Position numbers and translations under genes: made by a program
In this document: piece after piece, positions 1-6,626 of the stretch
How positions within the stretch are numbered: the first letter of the stretch is position 1
Layout: each line of letters opens with the position of its first letter
From: Lachnospiraceae bacterium
Lineage (GTDB): Bacteria; Bacillota; Clostridia; Lachnospirales; Lachnospiraceae
Direction of reading: 5' to 3'
Assembly: GCA_900769115.1 (NCBI GenBank)
Contig: CAAGFJ010000032.1
Location: forward strand, 1-16,129
DNA: 16,129 bases
Notes under the pieces: model-generated
The model's database searches: none
What the model was told of the DNA's origin: nothing
Seen by the model: only the letters and a program-made list of their open reading frames with translations

Positions 1-243
1 CACGTACCTGCGTATGATAGATGTTATATCCTTGCAACCGATGTTTACTGTAATGTGTTTCGCACTGGTCGACATTACGATCGTTTTGATGGACACAGCA
101 TATACTGCAAATCCACTAAAATGGCGGTCTGCAACAGCAATCGAGTGCGAACGTACCCGCGTGGAATCATTTTCCTCTAAGCCGAAGCGTCCGTCAGACA
201 CGTAACCTATCGTCAGACAATATCCGGCGTTGACTTACGCTGT
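1..243 (-). repeat. Dispersed intergenic repeat, left copy (cut by window edge)
   Basis: Read on the minus strand, this stretch starts with ACAGCGTAAGT (243 to 233) and carries a core (201 to 136) that aligns with the right-hand copy at 16001-16066, at roughly three of four bases with two single-base gaps. The longest shared run is CGTTCGCACT. Internal symmetry is strong: TTCGCACT (59-66) is a perfect inverted match to AGTGCGAA (144-151), and just outside it GTAATGTGT (50-58) pairs with ACACGTAAC (198-206) at 7 of 9 positions. CGTCAGACA also occurs twice (192-200 and 211-219). A 63-codon open frame at 14-205 lies inside the repeat, has no ribosome site and is not called as a gene. No transposase is present. 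It could be a MITE-like element, a structured RNA or a protein-binding element; the sequence alone does not decide. Confidence 0.7.
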
Positions 244-303
244 AGAAGATCTTTCGTCTCTTTAGGAAATTATAACACAGATTTATCTTATTTGAAAAGG
301 GAA

Positions 304-370
304 GGGCAGATATGTTGCCTAACCAACAAGTAGTCGATAACCTATCACACTCGTTCGCAACAATCTGCCC
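304..370. other. Long imperfect stem-loop of unknown role
   Basis: GGGCAGAT (304-311) pairs perfectly with ATCTGCCC (363-370). After one unpaired base the helix continues as TGTTGC with GCAACA. The 38-base apical part can fold further: on the minus strand AACGAG pairs with CTTGTT and GATA pairs with TATC. It lies 43 bases beyond the stop of the 75-aa gene on the minus strand, so it could end or protect that transcript, but only a broken pyrimidine run (TTCCCTTTTC) follows rather than a clean U-tract. The rest of 244-412 shows no other gene or signal. Confidence 0.55.
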
Positions 371-412
371 TGTATGAGGAGAAAAACAAGATAAAGAAAA
401 CACTCACATTCA

Positions 413-640
413 TTATAATTGTTTGAATCTCAACTTCGGTCTTGCCAATGCATCATCCGGTAAGATCTGATGCTCCTTGAACTTGAAAAATTCATAGGAA
501 TTACACTCCATAAACTGTGCATTCGGCTGCACCTGGATTATCTGCTTTGCATCCTTTGTTGTACAAGCGGCAACCGCCTCACCGGAATACAAATCAAATA
601 CAATATAGTTCTTATCTTCTTTCTTACTAAACAGTCCCAT
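413..640 (-). CDS. Small hypothetical protein, 75 aa
   Basis: I do not recognise this family. The product is a soluble-looking 75-residue protein with no signal peptide or membrane segment. It starts with MGLFSKKEDK, has a central region resembling beta strands and a helix (IVFDLYSGEAVAA, then TTKDAKQIIQV), and ends in a basic tail (RPKLRFKQL). It contains two cysteines, at about residues 26 and 46, without a metal-binding spacing. The ATG follows GAGGTGG at about 6 bases, and a good sigma-A promoter lies at 693-721, so expression as a single gene is likely. It is transcribed away from the DNA-repair pair upstream and ends before the 304-370 stem-loop. No function is assigned. Confidence 0.75.
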   Translation of the reverse strand: MGLFSKKEDKNYIVFDLYSGEAVAACTTKDAKQIIQVQPNAQFMECNSYEFFKFKEHQILPDDALARPKLRFKQL

Positions 641-692
641 ATGCCCACCTCGTTTCGATCAAACAATCTGTTCTTGTGTTCCTTATGTGCAT

Positions 693-721
693 ATTATACT
701 ATATCATTTGGTAAATATCAA
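693..721 (-). promoter_or_regulatory. Sigma-A promoter of the 75-aa gene
   Basis: On the minus strand, TTGATA (716-721) and TATAAT (693-698) are separated by exactly 17 bases. Transcription would start near 686, leaving a leader of about 45 bases before the ATG at 640. Confidence 0.75.
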
Positions 722-874
722 CAATTATTTCAAGGTTAAACATAAGAATTTGTGTTTTTATGCTTATTGCACAAACCCACTTGTGTACTATGCTAATTCA
801 ATTTACATATATTTACAAAGTTTTGCAATAAATGTATATTCCCTCGCACTTTTCCACCCGTTTCTGTGCGTATT

Positions 875-898
875 GCATAGTCTCATTATGCACTATGC
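875..898. other. Inverted repeat after the DUF4130-type gene
   Basis: GCATAGT (875-881) and ACTATGC (892-898) form a 7-bp stem with a 10-base loop, immediately after the stop of the gene ending at 902 on the minus strand. No U-tract follows, so it is not a standard terminator; it might mark or stabilise the 3' end. The remaining AT-rich sequence at 722-874 shows no gene. Confidence 0.3.
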
Positions 899-901
899 CT
901 A

Positions 902-1663
902 TCACTTCTGGAATTCCACCATATAATCACGATAACGTAACGCACAATGATTCCGTTGACATTGTGAATTCTTTCTTTCCTGAATTGCAATTGTCTCAAA
1001 AAATGTCTTCCAGAGATCCTCATATTCTTCCCTCTTGCTATGCTTCCAGATTCCTTCTAACATTTCACTCGTAAGCGGTGACAGATACCATTCTTTTCTC
1101 CTCTCATGAAACAATCCCATCTGATGCACCTCATCTAATATCACAAAATCTTCCTCTTGAAAACGATCTGCAAAATGATGTGCGATCAAAGGCAGCACAT
1201 GATTCTTTGGTTTGATCCGTGCAATCAGAATTCCCTCTTCTGACTCTCCAAACCTCACAAACTCCCGGAACAGATGTGACTCATTCGTCACCGTCCGGCT
1301 CAATTCAAACAATCTGCATACGATATTATTGGTGTGCATTGCCGTAACAGACGGTCCCCGTGCAAAACCCAACTTCAAAAACCGGTATATCACATCTATC
1401 TTCTCCTCCTCACATGAAAGTGCAGTCTGATATATCATATCATAAGCCTGCACCCCAATCTTACCGCTTACTGATCTCGCCACTTTAACCGCTTTCTCCA
1501 AGTCAGTCTGTACACACACATAATCTGTAAAGAATTCCATCATATAATTCTGTTCTACGCGAATCGATAACTGTCCATCCGGAATCTTTGCTGCCCATGC
1601 ATCATATATTGCGGTAAAGATTCCATCCGGCGTATCCTCACACAAATAAACTACCCGGTTCAT
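902..1663 (-). CDS. Probable DNA metabolism protein, TIGR03915/DUF4130 type
   Basis: This 253-aa protein matches, from memory of the family, the DUF4130 proteins (TIGR03915) encoded next to a radical SAM DNA modification/repair enzyme. The N-terminus (YLCEDTPDGIFTAIYDAW) is the recognisable family signature. The protein is soluble, with several conserved-looking aromatic and charged stretches (PLIAHHFADRF; HERRKEWYLSPL). In other genomes the partner of this radical SAM enzyme may carry a uracil-DNA-glycosylase-like domain; at 253 aa this one seems to lack it. Its ATG overlaps the upstream stop as ATGA, and a strong GGAGGAGG ribosome site lies inside the upstream gene, so the two are translationally coupled. 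Biochemical function is unknown; a role in DNA repair or modification is inferred from the partner and from the LexA-like operators of the operon. Confidence 0.85.
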   Translation of the reverse strand: MNRVVYLCEDTPDGIFTAIYDAWAAKIPDGQLSIRVEQNYMMEFFTDYVCVQTDLEKAVKVARSVSGKIGVQAYDMIYQTALSCEEEKIDVIYRFLKLGFARGPSVTAMHTNNIVCRLFELSRTVTNESHLFREFVRFGESEEGILIARIKPKNHVLPLIAHHFADRFQEEDFVILDEVHQMGLFHERRKEWYLSPLTSEMLEGIWKHSKREEYEDLWKTFFETIAIQERKNSQCQRNHCALRYRDYMVEFQK

Positions 1664-3057
1664 GATACCTCCTCCATTCCCATATCTTGAAACAATGACA
1701 ACTGACGAAAGGTAATATCATAATCCAATTCCCAATTCTTCTTCCGATCCAATTCCAGTATACGCCTTGTAATATAATCCTCATCTATCTTTGTCTGATA
1801 AAGCATCCTGCCGCCACAAGTAATAAAATAATGGGCTCGTTTCAACACCACCCCGATTCGTTTCAATCCCTCAAATGTAATCTTAGCGCTTCGTCTTGCC
1901 ATCACAATCCTTCTGGCAGACTTTACCCCAATTCCCGGCACACGAAGAAGCATTGCATAAGAGGCTTTGTTAATCTCCACCGGAAAAAACTCCAGATGTC
2001 GCAATGCCCATTCACACTTTGGATCTAAATACACATTGAAATTCGGCCGTTCCTCTGTCAACAATTCTCCCGCCTCAAACCCATAAAACCGCAACAGCCA
2101 ATCAGCCTGATACAGCCGATGTTCCCGGAGTAACGGTGGCTTTGTTCCCACTGCCGGAAGATCCGAATCATCATTAAGTGCAATATACGCTGAATAGAAC
2201 ACACGTCGAAGATCAAATTGCCGGTATAACGCCTGTGCAACCGACAGAATCTGATAATCATTCTCTGATGTAGCACCTACAATCATCTGCGTACTTTGTC
2301 CTGCCGGAACAAAATTCTTCCGGTTCTCCGGTGGAATCATTACCCCATGATTCTGTCTTTCCATCAACATATACTGCTCTTCTCCCCGTACAAGAAGATC
2401 CTGTTCCCCTTGTTTGCCAATCCGATGAATCCCACTATACCCATCGCCTATCCGGCTCTGAATCTGCCGTAGTGGTGATAATATAGTCTGTCTCGTCTTA
2501 TTCGGTGCTAATTCCCGAAGCCCCTCCGCGGTAGGCAATTCCAGATTCGTGCTCATACGATCTGCCAAGTAGCCAACCATCTCAATTACATGCGGATCTG
2601 CTCCCGGAATCGCTTTCACATGGATATATCCATTAAAATGATATTCTTCACGCAACATCTTAAGTGCAATATAGATCTCTTCCATTGTCTGAGTCGGATT
2701 ATTCCGGATGCCGGAGCTTAGAAATAATCCTTCAATATAATTACGACGATAAAACTGCATCGTAAGTTCACACACCTCCGATGGGGTAAAAGAAGTCCGC
2801 AACGTATCATTTGACTTCCGATTCACACAATACTTGCAGTCATAAATACACTCATTCGTATACAGAATCTTAAGCAAAGATACACACCTTCCATCCGCTG
2901 AAAAACTATGACAGATTCCACAGGCCGCTGTATTCCCGGTCATTCCCTGTTTCCCCTTGCGTTCTACCCCACTGGATGTACATGCAACGTCATACTTTGC
3001 GCCATCGGCAAGAATTGTCAGCTTCTCCTCCAATGATAAATTCTCCATTATTGTCAT
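1660..3057 (-). CDS. Putative DNA modification/repair radical SAM protein (TIGR03916 type)
   Basis: The product is 465 aa from the chosen ATG. A radical-SAM CX3CX2C cluster lies at Cys70, Cys74 and Cys77 (CIYDCKYC), where a [4Fe-4S] cluster and S-adenosylmethionine would generate a 5'-deoxyadenosyl radical. A second cysteine group, CGIC-x8-C at residues 46-58, precedes it. Near the C-terminus (about 370-400) is a helix-hairpin-helix DNA-binding motif (VPGIGVKSARRIV), which points to a DNA substrate. I start it at 3057 because GAGGTGAG sits 4-5 bases before that ATG; an in-frame TTG at 3078 would add seven residues but overlaps an operator and lacks a ribosome site. It is the first gene of a two-gene operon with the DUF4130-type partner. 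The substrate is not known for the family. Confidence 0.9.
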   Translation of the reverse strand: MTIMENLSLEEKLTILADGAKYDVACTSSGVERKGKQGMTGNTAACGICHSFSADGRCVSLLKILYTNECIYDCKYCVNRKSNDTLRTSFTPSEVCELTMQFYRRNYIEGLFLSSGIRNNPTQTMEEIYIALKMLREEYHFNGYIHVKAIPGADPHVIEMVGYLADRMSTNLELPTAEGLRELAPNKTRQTILSPLRQIQSRIGDGYSGIHRIGKQGEQDLLVRGEEQYMLMERQNHGVMIPPENRKNFVPAGQSTQMIVGATSENDYQILSVAQALYRQFDLRRVFYSAYIALNDDSDLPAVGTKPPLLREHRLYQADWLLRFYGFEAGELLTEERPNFNVYLDPKCEWALRHLEFFPVEINKASYAMLLRVPGIGVKSARRIVMARRSAKITFEGLKRIGVVLKRAHYFITCGGRMLYQTKIDEDYITRRILELDRKKNWELDYDITFRQLSLFQDMGMEEVS

Positions 3058-3076
3058 AACACTCACCTCGCATTCC

Positions 3077-3101
3077 AAACATTAGTTCCGAACATCAGTT
3101 C
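3077..3101 (-). promoter_or_regulatory. Tandem LexA-like operators of the radical SAM operon
   Basis: Two boxes lie side by side. GAACATCAGTTC at 3090-3101 is a perfect GAAC-N4-GTTC palindrome. AAACATTAGTTC at 3077-3088 reads GAAC-N4-GTTT on the minus strand. Their centres are 13 bp apart, just over one helical turn. Each fits about 10 of 13 defined positions of the Gram-positive LexA (DinR) consensus CGAACRNRYGTTYC. They cover the predicted transcription start and sit between the -10 box and the ribosome site, the right place for repression. LexA identity is inferred, as lexA itself is not in the window. Confidence 0.7.
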
Positions 3102-3108
3102 TTTAACT

Positions 3109-3137
3109 AATTTATCACATTTTAAACTCTGTTTCAA
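3109..3137 (-). promoter_or_regulatory. Promoter of the radical SAM operon
   Basis: On the minus strand, TTGAAA (3132-3137) and TAAATT (3109-3114) are 17 bases apart. The start of transcription would fall near 3102, directly at the first LexA-like box. Confidence 0.6.
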
Positions 3138-3153
3138 GAGGTAATTCTTTCCG

Positions 3154-3211
3154 CAAAAAAATCCCCTTAAACAGATTCCTTCTCATTTACCAAATCTGTC
3201 CAAGAGGATTT
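3154..3211 (-). terminator. Rho-independent terminator after the ZIP transporter gene
   Basis: AATCTGTCCAAGAGGATTT (3193-3211) pairs with AAATCCCCTTAAACAGATT (3159-3177), with three G-U type positions on one strand. On the minus strand the stem is followed by a run of seven T (3154-3160). It ends transcription from the gene whose stop is at 3253. Confidence 0.85.
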
Positions 3212-3252
3212 CCCTATTTGCCAATATATAGCATAGTTTCTTTTCTGGCTAT

Positions 3253-4005
3253 TTAGAGCATTTCATTCATAATCAGCATCAAAGCAAAACCTGCTAGAAG
3301 GGAATACGTTGCAACCCTTTCATAACCATGACTATGCGTTTCCGGAATCATTTCGTCACTGATAATATAAAGCATAGTTCCACCCGCAAATGCAAGTGCA
3401 AATGGCAGTACCATTTTTGAAACTCCTGCTAAATAATATCCAATAAAGGTTCCTGCCACTTCAATAAATCCTGTAACTGCACCTAACAAAAAGGCTCGTT
3501 TTCGTTTCACACCTGCCATAATAAGCGGCGACACAGTAATAATACCTTCCGGGATATTCTGTAACGCAATACCAACAGCCACCGTAAGTGCTGCCCCTTT
3601 ATCTCCCCCTGCAAATCCAACTCCTGCCGCCATTCCTTCCGGCAGATTATGAATTGCTACTGCTAACATGAACAACAATGCCCCATCTAAATTCTGGTTA
3701 TGTTTATGTTGTTCAATATCGACACCCGATAATTTGTGTAAATGTGGTGTCAAACGATCCATCGCATTTAAAAACAATGCTCCTACAAAGATTCCCGCAA
3801 TCGGCAGCCATAATTTTCCATTACCTGCCATATCCATTGCCGGTAGAATCAACCCAATGATTGCAGCCGCCAGCATGACACCTGCCGCAAAACTCAATAT
3901 AATATCATTTAATTTATGCGACACATTGTGAAAAAAGAATCCTATCATAGATCCCACAATCGTTGCACCGCCTACACCAATAGCCGTTATCAAAACAACT
4001 TTCAT
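3253..4005 (-). CDS. ZIP family divalent metal transporter
   Basis: This 250-aa integral membrane protein has about eight hydrophobic segments and both hallmark ZIP metal-site motifs: HNLPEG at 119-124 and QNIPEG at 149-154. A histidine-rich stretch (about 88-102: HLHK, then EQHKHNQN) lies in the loop before the first motif, as is usual for ZIP metal-binding loops. The family takes up Zn2+ and related ions (Fe2+, Mn2+, Co2+) across the cytoplasmic membrane; the sequence resembles the ZupT/GufA branch, but the metal cannot be told. The ATG has an excellent GGAGGAAG ribosome site. It lies 74 bases after the DUF3877-like gene on the same strand and ends at a strong terminator. No Fur- or Zur-like box was recognised upstream. 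Confidence 0.93.
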   Translation of the reverse strand: MKVVLITAIGVGGATIVGSMIGFFFHNVSHKLNDIILSFAAGVMLAAAIIGLILPAMDMAGNGKLWLPIAGIFVGALFLNAMDRLTPHLHKLSGVDIEQHKHNQNLDGALLFMLAVAIHNLPEGMAAGVGFAGGDKGAALTVAVGIALQNIPEGIITVSPLIMAGVKRKRAFLLGAVTGFIEVAGTFIGYYLAGVSKMVLPFALAFAGGTMLYIISDEMIPETHSHGYERVATYSLLAGFALMLIMNEML

Positions 4006-4079
4006 ATCTTCCTCCTATATTATGCCCATCATTTCTATTCTATGAAACTTTTCTTATTCCATTCCTTCTAAATCCCGGC

Positions 4080-4613
4080 TCAGAAATGAAAATCATCATA
4101 ATCTCCTTTTGTATATCTATGATAGATCACATGACACATTTCACTCGTAATACAATATCGGTAATCATCTGGTTTACCATCCTCAAAATATACCAGATAA
4201 TCAAATTCTCCATTATCCACCTTCTCTATATGCACACAATCTGAATATGCATAAAACACAGCAAATACATCCTCTAATGTACATCCATGTCTTCCTACTG
4301 TTGCGATAAACCTTGCAAGGAAACCATCTGTCTTTAACTGTGCATGGACATAGCCAGCTCCTGCAGGCGGCACCGCAATACAGAAACGATCACCTTTATT
4401 AGAAACTCCTATCCTGCCAAGACGTCCCTCCACTTCATCTGCAAACTGCTCCAGATGCTTTGTCATCATTTTCTCATCATCCGATGTTCCCAAAAATCGA
4501 TTCAACGAACTTAAAGGGTAATATAACCGAACTGTTTCATCCAGATAACCTAATTTCAACTGCTGTTCTTCTATCATATCTATTATATTCTTCTCTAATA
4601 CCTCATACTGCAT
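4080..4613 (-). CDS. DUF3877-like hypothetical protein
   Basis: The chosen frame encodes 177 aa starting MQYEVLEKNI. I place the start at 4613 because AGGGTGG lies about 6 bases upstream; a GTG at 4655 would add 14 residues but has no ribosome site. The soluble protein has a repeated pattern of aromatic and acidic residues (LYYPLSSLNRFLG; VFAVFYAYSDCVHIEKV) and ends in DYDDFHF. From memory it resembles the DUF3877 family found in gut Clostridia, whose function is unknown. It follows the MATE gene by 80 bases on the same strand with no terminator between, so they may be co-transcribed. Confidence 0.75.
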   Translation of the reverse strand: MQYEVLEKNIIDMIEEQQLKLGYLDETVRLYYPLSSLNRFLGTSDDEKMMTKHLEQFADEVEGRLGRIGVSNKGDRFCIAVPPAGAGYVHAQLKTDGFLARFIATVGRHGCTLEDVFAVFYAYSDCVHIEKVDNGEFDYLVYFEDGKPDDYRYCITSEMCHVIYHRYTKGDYDDFHF

Positions 4614-4693
4614 ATCATCCACCCTTTTCCCTATTCTCTCAGCAACACAATCCACATGAACAAACTTAACAAATCCCTGCCATACAACTTATT

Positions 4694-6025
4694 CTATTTT
4701 GCAGTCTGCCATGGTCCATGTCGATAGAACCATACAGAAATACACATGGAAATTGTCCATCCAACCGGCCAGGCGCACCAGATACCCACAGATCCTAATG
4801 CCGTTGAAGCCAACACAATTGCCAACACAACCCTTAAGATCAGATCTGTGAAGGTACCCACCATAAACTGCTTCATCAGACCTGCTCCCCGCAATATTCC
4901 ATCTGCCACTAACTTCACAGATACTACAAAATAAAATGGTGCCAGAATCCGTAAAAAGATAATCCCTGTATTCAGTGCATCTGCTGATGGCTGCTCTACA
5001 AAGAACTTCACCAGACATTGTCCCACACTTACATATAACAATACAAATGGTGCGCTTAGTATCCATATTAATTTAATACCTGCGCCAAATCCCTCCTTCA
5101 CCCGTGACATCTTATCTGCACCAATATTCTGTGCTGTAAAATTAGAAATCCCATTTCCTAAAGTAGTAAAGGAAGTAATCACCAGATTATTCAATTTCAC
5201 AGATGCCGAATATCCCGCAATTACACCTGCGCCAAAACCATTAATCACTCCTTGTATGATGATATTACCAACTGATATAAAACTCTGTTGCAAAATACTC
5301 GGAACCGCAATCATTGCAATCTTTCCTAACAGATTCCAAGAAAACCATGCCGTCTTTCCTTCTACCTGAATCTGGCAAAATCTCCGAAAAACAACAATTA
5401 AGGCTAAGATGCAACTGATTCCCTGACATAGAAAGGTTGCCCATGCAACGCCGTCCACTCCCATACCAAAGGATTTGACAAACCATATATCCACCAAAAT
5501 ATTTGCCGTTGACGAGAATGCCAGAAACAAAAATGGCGTCTTAGAATCACCCAGTGCCGAAAAAATACCTGTTGCGATATTATAAAACAGCAAAAATGGG
5601 AATCCCCAAATATAGATATCCAGATATAATTTTGAATCCTGCATAATATTCTCTGGTGTATGAATAACCCTTAACAATGATCCACTCATTGTAACACCAA
5701 AGGCCATAAGCAATACACATATTACTGCACTTGCAATCAACGTTGTATACACTGCTGTCTTCATATCTTTCAGTTCTTTCGCCCCGAACAACTGCGATAC
5801 AATAACTGAACATCCAATATTGCATCCGAATGCAAATGCAATAAATATCAAAGTAATCTCATAACTATTGCCTACCGCTGCCAATGCATTTTCCCCAACA
5901 AATTTACCTGCCACCAGACTGTCTGCAATATTATATAACTGTTGAAAAATCACACTTCCAAACAAAGGAAGACAGAACTTCCAAAGAACCGACTCCGGCT
6001 TTCCAACTGTTAGATCTTTATTCAT
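4694..6025 (-). CDS. MATE family efflux transporter
   Basis: The product is a 443-aa cytoplasmic-membrane exporter with about 12 transmembrane segments in two homologous halves. The typical MATE N-terminus is clear (LTVGKPESVLWKFCLP, then a FQQLYNIADSLVAGKFVG stretch), as is the repeated half starting near LLGKIAMIAVPSILQQSF. MATE proteins drive out cationic drugs or metabolites using Na+ or H+ gradients; the substrate here cannot be deduced. The start at 6025 is set by GGAGGCG about 8 bases upstream. The reading frame stays open for a further 59 codons upstream, a non-MATE stretch listed separately. The DUF3877-like and ZIP genes follow on the same strand. Confidence 0.93.
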   Translation of the reverse strand: MNKDLTVGKPESVLWKFCLPLFGSVIFQQLYNIADSLVAGKFVGENALAAVGNSYEITLIFIAFAFGCNIGCSVIVSQLFGAKELKDMKTAVYTTLIASAVICVLLMAFGVTMSGSLLRVIHTPENIMQDSKLYLDIYIWGFPFLLFYNIATGIFSALGDSKTPFLFLAFSSTANILVDIWFVKSFGMGVDGVAWATFLCQGISCILALIVVFRRFCQIQVEGKTAWFSWNLLGKIAMIAVPSILQQSFISVGNIIIQGVINGFGAGVIAGYSASVKLNNLVITSFTTLGNGISNFTAQNIGADKMSRVKEGFGAGIKLIWILSAPFVLLYVSVGQCLVKFFVEQPSADALNTGIIFLRILAPFYFVVSVKLVADGILRGAGLMKQFMVGTFTDLILRVVLAIVLASTALGSVGIWCAWPVGWTISMCISVWFYRHGPWQTAK

Positions 6026-6187
6026 TTTCTTTCGCCTCCACATATCCATTGTGTACCGGCAGTCACCGCACCAGTTGCTATCATCGGTATATTCTCCCAC
6101 CAGTTTATCAAACACAATCTTTACTGTGGCACAAATTACCAACACTGTCAAGTGCACCTTCTTTACCCAAATGCGAATTTTTCTCAT
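6026..6187 (-). other. Possible small ORF, or open leader, in frame with the MATE gene
   Basis: The 54 codons before the MATE ATG are open and in the same frame. They read MRKIRIWVKKVHLTVLV, a short hydrophobic stretch, then an acidic, Cys- and Trp-containing part (DDSNWCGDCRYTMDMW) and a basic end (RRKK). The composition looks protein-like, but the only upstream ribosome-like sequence is a weak GGATG. No stop separates it from the MATE start, whose own ribosome site is strong. It may be an N-terminal extension, a remnant or chance. Confidence 0.25.
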
Positions 6188-6279
6188 TCCATTCATCCAC
6201 AAGCATTTTTCGTATTCTCTGTTTTCTGTATGTTTCTAACAAAAGTCAGACCAATTTCTATACAGAAAAGGGTCTGGTG

Positions 6280-6303
6280 CGAACAAACGTTTTATGGTAT
6301 AAT
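6280..6303 (+). promoter_or_regulatory. LexA-box promoter of the small membrane protein gene
   Basis: CGAACAAACGTTTT at 6280-6293 matches 12 of 13 defined positions of the Gram-positive LexA consensus CGAACRNRYGTTYC. It ends four bases before TATAAT (6298-6303), which is an extended -10 (TGGTATAAT), while the -35 region is poor. The operator thus fills the -35/-10 spacer, a classic repressor position. The transcript would start near 6310 and have a leader of about 13 bases. Confidence 0.75.
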
Positions 6304-6322
6304 ACAAGCGAGAGGTGAAGGT

Positions 6323-6553
6323 ATGAAACAACTACTTATATTAATCATGATCGTGGCAGCTCTTATGCTGATTGCATATTTAGCGGCAGCCATAACCAGA
6401 AAGCACAAATTACTCATACTGTTTCGGATTATTATGTTGATTCTGATCATATTGTTAATCATCAGCTGGATTACCAGTATTGTTCTGGGACAACATTTTA
6501 TTTTGTTGCTTATCCTTGCTATTATCTTTATTATTATGTACATATTATCATAA
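6323..6553 (+). CDS. Small LexA-box-controlled membrane protein, 76 aa
   Basis: This 76-residue protein is almost wholly hydrophobic, with three probable transmembrane helices at about 3-25, 31-50 and 56-75 and only a short basic turn (TRKHK) between the first two. I do not recognise a family. The start at 6323 follows GAGGTGAAGG; longer in-frame versions starting upstream would run through the promoter and are not credible. It is a stand-alone gene: its own promoter with a LexA box lies at 6280-6303 and a terminator at 6555-6607, and both neighbours are on the other strand. Small LexA-controlled membrane proteins in other bacteria (YneA, SidA) delay cell division or act in damage responses; a similar role is a hypothesis here, with no sequence similarity claimed. 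A toxin role is also possible. Confidence 0.8.
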   Translation: MKQLLILIMIVAALMLIAYLAAAITRKHKLLILFRIIMLILIILLIISWITSIVLGQHFILLLILAIIFIIMYILS

Positions 6554-6554
6554 C

Positions 6555-6607
6555 AATACCCCTTAACACACATACATACTTTCTGTGTATTAAGGGGTAT
6601 TCTTTTT
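6555..6607 (+). terminator. Rho-independent terminator after the 76-aa gene
   Basis: AATACCCCTTAACACA (from 6555) pairs with TGTGTATTAAGGGGTATT (ending 6601) with one interruption near the tip, and CTTTTTC follows on the plus strand. The stem starts 2 bases after the stop. It may also serve the convergent gene ending at 6627, though the minus-strand U-tract is poor. Confidence 0.85.
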
Positions 6608-6626
6608 CTATATTCAACCAGATATG

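Noticed and set aside
14..205. 63-codon open frame at the left end
   Set aside because: It lies within the repeat, has no ribosome site, and base differences from the other copy do not follow codon positions.
3058..3078. TTG start adding seven residues to the radical SAM protein
   Set aside because: No ribosome site precedes it, it overlaps a LexA-like box, and the ATG at 3057 has GAGGTGAG at good spacing.
6152..6322. Longer N-terminal version of the 76-aa membrane protein
   Set aside because: It would read through the LexA-box promoter; the start at 6323 has its own ribosome site and short leader.
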